From Ideonella sp. (GTDB taxonomy: Bacteria; Pseudomonadota; Gammaproteobacteria; Burkholderiales; Burkholderiaceae_C): a DNA stretch of 64,000 nt. Where the stretch lies: the NCBI GenBank assembly GCA_016721465.1, contig JADKIA010000030.1, positions 186,001 through 250,000 of the forward strand. The letters run 5' to 3'. The position numbers were made by a program, and so were the translations under genes. Numbering within the stretch: position 1 is the first letter of the stretch; the number at the start of each line of letters is the position of its first letter. The notes beneath the pieces were generated by a model that saw nothing but the letters and a program-made list of their open reading frames with translations, was not told the origin of the DNA and made no database searches. Below are positions 17,921 through 25,310 of the stretch, one piece after another.

Positions 17921-19105
17921 TCAGGCTCCCAGAACGGTTTGCGAAACGATGTTGCGCTGGACCTCGTTGGATCCGCCGTAAATCGTCGTCTTGCGGTGGT
18001 TGAAGTAAGTGCCGGCCAGTGGCGCGCAATCGGCGGCGTCGGCAAAGTCGCCTTGCCAGCCGGCTGCGGCCAGCGCCTCGGCCTGATAGGGCAGGCTGAA
18101 GGGGCCGGCGGCCAGCATCATCAGCTCGGTGTAGCGCTGCTGGATCTCGCTGCCGCGGATCTTCAGCAGGCCGGCGATGTCCAGGCTGTTGCGGCCGCTC
18201 TTTTCGGCCGAGAGTACGCGCAGCACCAGCATTTCCAGCGCCACGATGTCCACTTCGAGCAGTGCGATCTGGTCGCGGAAGCGGCTGTCGTCCCACAGCC
18301 CTTCAGCCTTGGCGATGCGCTTCAGGCGCTCCAGCTCGCGCTTGCTGCGGTTCACGTCGGCAATGCCGGTGCGCTCGTGCGAGAGCAGGAACTTGGCGTA
18401 GGTCCAGCCCTTGTTCTCTTCGCCGATCAGGTTCTCGGCAGGGACTTCGACGTTGTCGAAGAACACCTCGTTCACCTCGTGCTCGCCGTCCATCGTGATG
18501 ATGGGGCGCACGGTGATGCCGGGGCTCTTCATGTCGATCAGCAGAAAGCTGATGCCGGTCTGCGGCTTGCCTTCGCTGCTGGTGCGCACCAGGCAGAAGA
18601 TCCACTCGCCGTACTGGCCCAGAGTGGTCCAGGTCTTCTGGCCGTTGACGACGAACCGATTGCCCCGGCGCTCCGCTCGGGTCTTCAGCGAGGCCAGGTC
18701 CGAGCCCGAGCCTGGTTCGCTGTAGCCCTGGCTCCACCACACCTCGCCGCTGGCGATGCCGGGCAGGAAGCGCTGGTGCTGCTCGGGCGTGCCGAAGGCC
18801 ATGATCACCGGCGCCACCATCACCGGGCCGAAGGGCACGATGCGTGGCGAGCCAGCCAGCGCGCATTCCTCTTCGAACAGGTGTCGCTGCACGGCCGTCC
18901 AGCCCGGGCCACCGAATTGGGTGGGCCAGTGGTAACCCAACCAACCCTTGGCGCCCAGGATCTTGGCCCAGCGCTGCATGTCGTCCCGGCTCAGGCGCAG
19001 TGCGTGGTGAACCTTGTGGCTGATGTCCTTGGGCAGGTTGGCGGCCACCCACTGTCGGATGTCCGATCGGAAGGCGAGCTCTTCCGCGGTGAAGTTCAGA
19101 TCCAT
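17921..19105 (-). CDS. Acyl-CoA dehydrogenase, first of an adjacent pair
   Basis: FAD-dependent acyl-CoA dehydrogenase family protein, 394 residues, starting at ATG 19105 (MDLNFTAEELAFRSDIRQW). Motifs include GWLGYHWPTQFGGPG, GYSEPGSGSDLASLKTRAE, NGQKTWTTLGQYG and the C-terminal TTIYGGSNEVQRNIVSQTVLG. The position that holds Glu in YEGT-type enzymes is Gly here (YGGS), so the catalytic base must sit elsewhere or in the partner subunit. It is the first gene of a two-gene operon; a 22-bp palindrome lies 57-78 bp upstream of its start. Confidence 0.88.
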   Translation of the reverse strand: MDLNFTAEELAFRSDIRQWVAANLPKDISHKVHHALRLSRDDMQRWAKILGAKGWLGYHWPTQFGGPGWTAVQRHLFEEECALAGSPRIVPFGPVMVAPVIMAFGTPEQHQRFLPGIASGEVWWSQGYSEPGSGSDLASLKTRAERRGNRFVVNGQKTWTTLGQYGEWIFCLVRTSSEGKPQTGISFLLIDMKSPGITVRPIITMDGEHEVNEVFFDNVEVPAENLIGEENKGWTYAKFLLSHERTGIADVNRSKRELERLKRIAKAEGLWDDSRFRDQIALLEVDIVALEMLVLRVLSAEKSGRNSLDIAGLLKIRGSEIQQRYTELMMLAAGPFSLPYQAEALAAAGWQGDFADAADCAPLAGTYFNHRKTTIYGGSNEVQRNIVSQTVLGA

Positions 19106-19161
19106 GGCAGGGTGTCTCCGTGTCGATGGCGCGGGGCGGGTCGCCGCGCGGGGGTCTTGGT

Positions 19162-19183
19162 TTTTAGCACGATCGTTCGAAAA
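19162..19183. promoter_or_regulatory. Palindromic operator upstream of the acyl-CoA dehydrogenase pair
   Basis: A 22-bp dyad with pattern TTTTnGnACGA|TCGTnCnAAAA, in which 9 of 11 half-site positions are complementary around a perfect ACGATCGT core. It lies in the 173-bp divergent gap between the acyl-CoA dehydrogenase operon (minus) and the MFS gene (plus). Size and form suit a TetR-family dimer, a group that often controls acyl-CoA catabolism. No regulator gene is adjacent. Confidence 0.6.
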
Positions 19184-19278
19184 TGCCTTGTCCCTGTTGC
19201 GACAAGGCCGAGACAAGGCCGCCGCGAGCCGTCGACACGGCGACGGCGACGGCGACGGCCACCCTTATGATGGCTTGA

Positions 19279-20463
19279 ATGAGCTTCGCCGCCCCAGGTT
19301 ACCGAGGCACGGTGTCGGCGCTGGCCATTGGCCAGGTGCTGAGCTGGGCTGCGCTGTACTACGTGTTCTCTTCCTTCGTCCTGCCGATGCAGCGCGAGTT
19401 GGGTTGGGACAAGGCCACGCTGATGGGCGCCTACACGCTGGGGCTGGCGGTGTGGGGCGCGGCCACCTACGTGGCGGGTGCGCTGGTGGATGCGGGCCGG
19501 GGGCGGCTGCTGATGAGCGCGGGCAATGCGCTGGCCGGCCTGGGTTTCGGTGTCTGGTCGGCGGTGTCCGAGCCGTGGATGCTGTATGCCGTGTGGGCCG
19601 TGCTGGGCGCGGCCATGGCGGCCACCCTGTACGAACCGGCCTTCAACGTGCTGACCAAGCGCTACCCGGAGCGCTATCAACACGGCATCACCATGCTCAC
19701 CCTGGTGGGCGGGTTTGCCAGCACGCTGTCGTTTCCGGCGGTCGCCTGGCTGCTGCCTCACCTGGGTTGGCGGCCCACGCTGGCAGTGATCGGCGCGGTG
19801 CTGCTGTGCTTCGTCGCGCCGCTGCACCTGTGGGCCTTGCGCGGGCCGGCCCTCGTGGCCGCGGCGCGCGCCGACGACGAACAGGACGACGCCACGCTGC
19901 ACGATGCCTTGCGCACGCCGGCGTTCTGGCTGCTGACGCTGTGCTTCATGTTGCAAGCCTTCGTCTCGGCGGCGCTGTGGGCCCACGTGATGCCGATCTT
20001 CGTTTCCAAGGGCGTGAGCGAGGCGAATGCGCTGGTGGTGCTGATGACGGTGGGGCCGGCCCAGGTGGCCGGGCGGCTGGTCTACGCGGCCGTCGGGCGG
20101 GGCTGGTCCTTGCGGCGCCTGGGTGTGGTGGTGCTCATCGGCTTGCCTGTGGGCACCTTGTTCTTCGCGCTGGGCCACACGCTGCCGATGCTGCTGGTGT
20201 TTGCGCTGGTGTTCGGCATGTCCAACGGCCTGGTCACCATCGTGCGCGGCGGACTGGTGCCTCAGTATTTCGGGCGCACGCATGTGGGCCGCATTGGCGG
20301 GGCGATGTCGGGCATCGGTCTGCTGTCGCGCGCCGCCGCGCCCCTGATGGCCGCATGGATGCTGCTGATGGTGCCGGGTTACACCGAGGTGGTGCTGGCG
20401 TTTTCGGCGCTGGGGCTGCTGTCGGTGGCCGCGTTCCTGGCGGCAAGGCCGCCCCGCGTCTGA
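19279..20463 (+). CDS. MFS transporter
   Basis: Major facilitator superfamily permease, 394 residues, with about 12 hydrophobic segments in two halves separated by a charged central loop (ARADDEQDDATLHDALRTP). The first loop region is weak in the classic GxxxDRxGRR motif but has VDAGRGRLLMSAGNALAG at the expected place. Substrate unknown. It is divergent from the acyl-CoA dehydrogenase pair and may share its operator, which would fit uptake of an organic acid. It converges on the aspartic protease gene with a 4-bp gap. Confidence 0.82.
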   Translation: MSFAAPGYRGTVSALAIGQVLSWAALYYVFSSFVLPMQRELGWDKATLMGAYTLGLAVWGAATYVAGALVDAGRGRLLMSAGNALAGLGFGVWSAVSEPWMLYAVWAVLGAAMAATLYEPAFNVLTKRYPERYQHGITMLTLVGGFASTLSFPAVAWLLPHLGWRPTLAVIGAVLLCFVAPLHLWALRGPALVAAARADDEQDDATLHDALRTPAFWLLTLCFMLQAFVSAALWAHVMPIFVSKGVSEANALVVLMTVGPAQVAGRLVYAAVGRGWSLRRLGVVVLIGLPVGTLFFALGHTLPMLLVFALVFGMSNGLVTIVRGGLVPQYFGRTHVGRIGGAMSGIGLLSRAAAPLMAAWMLLMVPGYTEVVLAFSALGLLSVAAFLAARPPRV

Positions 20464-20467
20464 AGGC

Positions 20468-21115
20468 TCAGCGCTTTTCCAGTCGCATCACGTCGTTGTC
20501 GCGGCGCATCGAGAAGCGACTGAGAAAGCTGTTGCCCAGCAGCACCATCGGCATCTCGGCCGGCACGATCACGGCGTCCACGTTCACGACCTCGATGCCG
20601 CCCACCTGCACCGACGTGAGGTTGATGGCGTGGATGGGCACCACGCCACCGGCGGTCTGCGTCAGCGCACGGCGGCCGCGTTGCCAGTCCAGGCCGATGC
20701 GGTTGGCCTCGCTCTGGCTCATGGCGATGGACGTGGCGCCGGTGTCCACCATGAACTGCACGGTCTTGCCATTGATCGTGCCCGCAGAGGTGAAGTGCCC
20801 ACCGGGCCCGGCCGAGATGACGATCTCCTTCGGGACGTTCGACGGGCCCGGGCCGCCGCCCAGGCGCACCGGCGCGCCCAGCCGCAACAAGGCGCTGCGG
20901 CCGCCCACACTGACCTCGGCCTCGCCATCGCCCACCCGCTTGAGCATGACTCCCTTGACACTCGCGCCCACCGCCACCGTGTGGGGCTCGCCATCGATCA
21001 CCAGCAGGGCCTTGGACACGCCCAGACTGCCCGACAGCGTGACGCTCTGCGCCCACGCCCCCGAAGCCGCGCCCAGCACGGTCAGCAGCACGGCAACGCG
21101 GCGCATGGAGGTCAT
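20468..21115 (-). CDS. Retropepsin-like aspartic protease (TIGR02281-type)
   Basis: Exported single-domain aspartic protease, 215 residues. The ATG at 21115 overlaps the yajQ stop (TGATG) and starts a signal peptide (VAVLLTVLGAASGAWA|QS). The catalytic signature DTGATSIAMS lies in VQFMVDTGATS, preceded by a 100-residue N-terminal region and followed by MVLLGNSFLSRF near the end, as in clan AA retropepsin-like bacterial proteases. Substrate unknown. Coupling to yajQ suggests co-expression. Confidence 0.82.
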   Translation of the reverse strand: MTSMRRVAVLLTVLGAASGAWAQSVTLSGSLGVSKALLVIDGEPHTVAVGASVKGVMLKRVGDGEAEVSVGGRSALLRLGAPVRLGGGPGPSNVPKEIVISAGPGGHFTSAGTINGKTVQFMVDTGATSIAMSQSEANRIGLDWQRGRRALTQTAGGVVPIHAINLTSVQVGGIEVVNVDAVIVPAEMPMVLLGNSFLSRFSMRRDNDVMRLEKR

Positions 21116-21615
21116 CAATCGCGGAAGTTGTTGAAGCTCAGCGGCAGGTCGGTGACTTCCTTGCGCAACAGTGCAATGGCCCCCTGCAGGTCATCGCGTT
21201 TGCCACCGGTGACACGAACCGTGTCGCCCTGGATCGAGCCCTGCACCTTGAGTTTGCTCTGCTTCAGTGCCGACTGGACCTTCTTGGCGGTGTCGCTGTC
21301 CACGCCCTGCTTGACCTCGACGGTCAGGCGCACCTTGTCGCCGCCCAACTTCTCCAGCTTGGCGCTGAAATCGAGAAACCGCACATCCACGCCCCGCTTG
21401 CTCAGCTTGGCCAGCAGGATGTCGCGCACCTGGTTGATCTGAAAGTCACTGTCCGCCAGCAGTTGCAACTGGCGCTTCTTGCCCGTTTCGACGCTGTCGA
21501 TGTGGGACGACGAGCCCTTGAAATCGAAGCGCGTGCCGATCTCCTTGTTGCTCTGGTCGACGGCATTGCGCAGTTCGACCAGGTCGGGCTCCAGGACAAC
21601 GTCAAAACTCGGCAT
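21115..21615 (-). CDS. yajQ: YajQ family nucleotide-binding protein
   Basis: UPF0234/YajQ protein, 166 residues, the usual length. It begins [20 protein letters not shown] and has the family blocks [12 protein letters not shown] and [27 protein letters not shown]. Family members bind nucleotides or RNA, and in some bacteria bind cyclic di-GMP as a transcriptional cofactor; which role applies here cannot be told. Its stop overlaps the start of the aspartic protease gene. Confidence 0.93.
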   Translation of the reverse strand: MPSFDVVLEPDLVELRNAVDQSNKEIGTRFDFKGSSSHIDSVETGKKRQLQLLADSDFQINQVRDILLAKLSKRGVDVRFLDFSAKLEKLGGDKVRLTVEVKQGVDSDTAKKVQSALKQSKLKVQGSIQGDTVRVTGGKRDDLQGAIALLRKEVTDLPLSFNNFRD

Positions 21616-21655
21616 GGCAGGTCACGGTGGTGGACCGAAAATTCTGCCACGCCGC

Positions 21656-23497
21656 TCACGCCGTGGCACCGAAGGTCTCAAACAACAGCGCCTTCATGGT
21701 GTCGGGCTGCACGGGCTTGGCCAGAAAACCATCCATGCCCACCGCAAACACCTGGTCTCGGGTGGACTTGTAGGCATCGGCGGTGAGCGCAACGATGCGC
21801 ACGCCGCCGGCCGGTGGCGGCAGGGCGCGCAGCTGGCGGGTGGCTTCCAGGCCATCCACGTTCGGCATGTGGATGTCCATCAACACCAGGTCGGGCACGC
21901 ACTGCTTCACCTGGGCCACGGCATCGGCGCCATCCACAGCCAGTTGCACGTCGTGGCCCAAGCGTTGCAGCAGCATGTGCATGAACTTGCGATTCACCGG
22001 GTGGTCGTCGACCACCAGGATCCGAAGCGTCCTTGCGACGCCAGCATCGTGGCGCAGGTGCGGCGTGGCAGGCGGGTCCGCGGCCAGCGGCACCGGCAGG
22101 GTCAAGCGGAACGTGCTGCCCTGGCCGCGCGTGCTGCGCACGTCGATGTCGCCACCCATCATGTGCGCCAGACTGCGCGAGATCTCAAGGCCGAGCCCGG
22201 TGCCGCCGTAACGCCGCGCCGTGGAGTCGTCGGCCTGCGAGAAGCGCTGGAACAGGTGCCCCAGCGTGCTGGGGTCCAGGCCGATGCCCGTGTCGATTAC
22301 GGCCATGCGCAGCAGGCATCGGCCCTCGGCGGTCGGCTCGGCGTGAACCGTCACGCGGACACCGCCTCGCTCCGTGAACTTGACCGCGTTGGACATCAGG
22401 TTGAACAGGATCTGCTTCACACGCGTGCCATCGGCCACCACCCATCGGGGCACTTCCGGTGCGATATCGGCCTGCACGCTCAGGCCTTTGGGCGCCGCGC
22501 TCAGATCCATCAGCGACTCGACGTCGCGCACGAGGCGGTGCAGGTCCAGCGGGGCCGGCGCCAGTTCGAGGCGGCCGGACTCCAGTTTGGACATGTCCAG
22601 GATGTCGTTCAGGATGTCCAGCAGGTGGGTGGCCGATTGCCTCGCGGTACGCAGGTGGTCGGCCTGCTCGGCACTGAGCGGCGACGATTCCAGCAGCGAC
22701 AGCATGCCCAGCATGCCGTTGAAGGGCGTGCGCAGTTCGTGACTCATGTTGGCCAGGAAGGCGCTCTTGGCCTGGCTGGCGCTCTCTGCGCCGATGCGGG
22801 CCTCCTGCAGGCGATCGGCCAGATGCTCCAGTTCCCGGCGCCGTCCCATCAATGCTCGAAACTGGCGCAGGGTGACCGCGGCAAAGGCCAGCGTCAACAG
22901 GCTCTGGAAGACGGTCAACCCGATGCCCAGCCGGATCTGCAAGGCCGAGGCGTCATTGCGCTGCGCGACCTGTTCTGCGATCTGGTGGTTGGCCGCCAGC
23001 GACAAGGCGCTGACCGGCACGCTCAAGGCGTCCAGTTCGGCAAGCAAACGTGCCAGGTGCGTGGCGTCCAATCGCGCGTCGGAGCCTTCGGCCAGGTGTG
23101 GGTCGGCCTTGACGAGGAAGGCCCACAAGGCCGCGACGAGTTGAACATGGCTCGCGTTGATCGCCTTGATGTCGTCGGAGCGATCCGGATCCACCAGCGG
23201 GACTCGGCTGGCGAAAATCTCGTAGCGTTGGCGCAGCTCACCGGGGCCGATGGATCCCGGGTTCAGGATCGATTCCCGGATCATGCTGCGCAGCCGCAGC
23301 AACTCCTTGTCCAACTGGAAGAAGCGCCAGACCAGGCCGTCGCCTTCGTAGCGCACGACATTGTTGAGCAGGGCGGTCTGCTGGTATTGCACCCACGCCA
23401 CCGCCGCGAAGGCCAGGATCAAGGTGCCGCCAATCACCCACAGCCAGCGCGTGTGTTGCTGCGTGTCGCTGCGGTGGCGAGGGCCGGCGTCGTTCAC
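21656..23497 (-). CDS. Hybrid sensor histidine kinase / response regulator
   Basis: Membrane sensor kinase with a C-terminal receiver, about 613 residues. I choose GTG at 23497 because it overlaps the upstream stop as GTGA; a TTG at 23524 is the longer option. Two TM segments (about 17-37 and 190-210) bracket a helical periplasmic sensor. Then come the HisKA His in MSHELRTPFNG (about residue 253), the ATPase boxes NLMSNAVKF, DTGIGLDP and GTGLGLEISRSL, and a receiver with VVDDHPVN, phospho-Asp in LMDIHMP (about 540) and the conserved Lys in FLAKPV. No output domain, so it must pass phosphate to another protein. Operon with the small secreted protein upstream. Confidence 0.9.
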   Translation of the reverse strand: MNDAGPRHRSDTQQHTRWLWVIGGTLILAFAAVAWVQYQQTALLNNVVRYEGDGLVWRFFQLDKELLRLRSMIRESILNPGSIGPGELRQRYEIFASRVPLVDPDRSDDIKAINASHVQLVAALWAFLVKADPHLAEGSDARLDATHLARLLAELDALSVPVSALSLAANHQIAEQVAQRNDASALQIRLGIGLTVFQSLLTLAFAAVTLRQFRALMGRRRELEHLADRLQEARIGAESASQAKSAFLANMSHELRTPFNGMLGMLSLLESSPLSAEQADHLRTARQSATHLLDILNDILDMSKLESGRLELAPAPLDLHRLVRDVESLMDLSAAPKGLSVQADIAPEVPRWVVADGTRVKQILFNLMSNAVKFTERGGVRVTVHAEPTAEGRCLLRMAVIDTGIGLDPSTLGHLFQRFSQADDSTARRYGGTGLGLEISRSLAHMMGGDIDVRSTRGQGSTFRLTLPVPLAADPPATPHLRHDAGVARTLRILVVDDHPVNRKFMHMLLQRLGHDVQLAVDGADAVAQVKQCVPDLVLMDIHMPNVDGLEATRQLRALPPPAGGVRIVALTADAYKSTRDQVFAVGMDGFLAKPVQPDTMKALLFETFGATA

Positions 23498-23991
23498 TTC
23501 ACCAGCAGGTTGCGCAGTTGCCAAGCCGAGCGACCGTAGTAGCGCTCCGACCGAAGGTCGGCGCTGCTGTCGAAGGGGTAGATGATGAACAGCGGGCCTT
23601 TGTCGCGCAGGGGCATGGGCTGGTCATCCATCAATCGGGCCAGCACCACGGAGAACTTCTGGGCATCCTCGGCAGGGATCTCCACCTTGTAGTCGTTGAT
23701 CGCCACGGCGGTCAACATCTGGCCCGACGCGCCAACCGCCGCCAGAACATCGCGCAACAGCGGACCGGTGAACTTCTTTGGCGCCTTGTACCAGGGTGTT
23801 CGCGTGGTGAACGAGAATTGCGGCAGCGCAGCCAGCATGGCCATGTCGAAGTCGGCCCGACCTTCGGCGTTGCGCGAGCCGATGGCGCCACTGACCGTGA
23901 GCACCACCTTGCCTTGGGGTGCGTCCAAGGCCCAACCCGCCGTGCAAACCAGCATCCCGAGGGTCATCATGCACCAGCGTCGCGACTGCAT
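23494..23991 (-). CDS. Small exported molybdopterin-binding-fold protein, partner of the sensor kinase
   Basis: Predicted periplasmic protein, 165 residues, resembling the oxidoreductase molybdopterin-binding (sulfite-oxidase-like) fold. ATG 23991 gives a signal peptide (MQSRRWCMMTLGMLVCTAGWA); an ATG at 24024 is possible. Fold-like pieces are KKFTGPLLRDVLAAVGA, INDYKVEIPAED, MPLRDKGPLFIIYPFD and the WQLRNLLVK end. The mature part has no cysteine to ligate molybdenum, so it is unlikely to be a normal Mo enzyme. Its stop overlaps the kinase start (GTGA), which suggests a sensory partner presenting a signal to the kinase periplasmic domain; that is inference. Confidence 0.7.
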   Translation of the reverse strand: MQSRRWCMMTLGMLVCTAGWALDAPQGKVVLTVSGAIGSRNAEGRADFDMAMLAALPQFSFTTRTPWYKAPKKFTGPLLRDVLAAVGASGQMLTAVAINDYKVEIPAEDAQKFSVVLARLMDDQPMPLRDKGPLFIIYPFDSSADLRSERYYGRSAWQLRNLLVK

Positions 23992-24145
23992 GGATTTGAG
24001 CGAGTGACACCTGTTTGGGGACATGGCAGATTCCTGTGGTCGGGCTCAAGGGATGCTGGGCGAGCGAGCGGCCTGCCAAGAAATTGAGTTTTCTGCGACC
24101 AAAGGATCAATTTTGCAACCTATCCAACCCTTGCCGTCGTGAAAG

Positions 24146-25204
24146 ATGCGCCACATGCACCCAAAACCGCAAGCGTTGGCGATCGAGCACGGGGTAAGCC
24201 TGCGCGACCTGAATACCTTTGGCCTGCCCGCGGTGGCGCGGCGCCTGGTGCGCATCGCCGGTGATGCCGATGTGCGTCGGGTGCTCGACCACCCGGAGAT
24301 CGGTCGGCTGCCGAAGCTCGTGCTGGGTGGCGGCAGCAACCTGGTGCTGACGCGCGACCCCGAGGCGGTCGTGCTGCGCGTGGAGGTGAAAGGCCGCCGC
24401 CTGGTCGAGGTGCGCGACGATGCCTGGATCGTGGAGTTCGGTGGCGGTGAATCCTGGCACGACGCCGTGGCATGGACCATCGAGCAAGGCTGGCCCGGCC
24501 TGGAGAACCTGGCGCTGATTCCAGGCACGGTGGGCGCAGCGCCGGTGCAGAACATCGGTGCCTATGGCTTGGAGTTGAAGGATCGCTTCGAGTCGCTGGA
24601 GGCGGTGAGTCTGATCACGGGCCGCTGCGTCACGTTGGACGCGAAGGCGTGTGCCTTTGCCTATCGCAACAGCGTGTTCAAGCGGTCGGGCCCGGGCGGG
24701 CTGGCGGGCAAGTGCCTGATCACCCGGGTGCGCCTGCGCCTGCCTCGACCCTGGGTGCCGTCCCTGGGCTACCTGGACCTGGAACGGCGCATGGCCGACA
24801 CGGGCAACCACCAACCCGACGCGCGCACGGTCTTCGATTGGGTGTGCGCCATCCGGCGCGACAAACTGCCCGATCCGGCGCAAATCGGCAACGTCGGCAG
24901 CTTCTTCAAGAACCCGGTCGTCAGCCTGGAGCAGTGCCGCGACATCATTTCACGCGACCCGCACATCGTGCACTACTTGCTGGCCGATGGTCGTTGCAAA
25001 CTTGCCGCAGGCTGGCTCATCGACGCCTGTGGGTGGAAGGGCAAGACCGTGGGCCGGGCTGGCGTGTACGAGAAGCAGGCCCTGGTGCTGGTGAACCGGG
25101 GGGGGGCCACGGGCGCCGAGGTGGTGACCCTGGCCCGCGCCATCCAGGAAAGCGTGTACGGGCGCTTCGGCATTCGCTTGGAACCCGAGCCGGTGGTGGT
25201 CTGA
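24146..25204 (+). CDS. murB: UDP-N-acetylenolpyruvoylglucosamine reductase
   Basis: FAD/NADPH enzyme that completes UDP-N-acetylmuramate in peptidoglycan synthesis, 352 residues, the E. coli-like (type I) length. The start MRHMHPKPQ is followed by LRDLNTFGLPAVARRL. The FAD-binding region has LVLGGGSNLVLTRD, then GLENLALIPGTVGAAPVQNIGAYG. FAYRNSVFK carries conserved residues, and NVGSFFKNPVV contains the catalytic Ser. The C-terminal GWLIDACGWKGKTVGRAGVYEKQALVLVN is typical but split here only for quoting. A second ATG at 24155 is an alternative start. Confidence 0.95.
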   Translation: MRHMHPKPQALAIEHGVSLRDLNTFGLPAVARRLVRIAGDADVRRVLDHPEIGRLPKLVLGGGSNLVLTRDPEAVVLRVEVKGRRLVEVRDDAWIVEFGGGESWHDAVAWTIEQGWPGLENLALIPGTVGAAPVQNIGAYGLELKDRFESLEAVSLITGRCVTLDAKACAFAYRNSVFKRSGPGGLAGKCLITRVRLRLPRPWVPSLGYLDLERRMADTGNHQPDARTVFDWVCAIRRDKLPDPAQIGNVGSFFKNPVVSLEQCRDIISRDPHIVHYLLADGRCKLAAGWLIDACGWKGKTVGRAGVYEKQALVLVNRGGATGAEVVTLARAIQESVYGRFGIRLEPEPVVV

Positions 25205-25310
25205 ACGATTCATGAAGCTTGTGGCACGGCACCCGGATTCGTTCCGAGTTCTAGGGGACCGGGCGTCCAAACCGGGGCGATTGCGTCAGAAGCTGGGGTA
25301 AGCTGACAGG

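Noticed and set aside
19233..19260. Run of about four GGCGAC hexamers before the MFS gene, considered as a tandem-repeat phase switch
   Set aside because: Too few units, and hexamers cannot change a reading frame; it is more likely simple GC-rich sequence in the 5' region.
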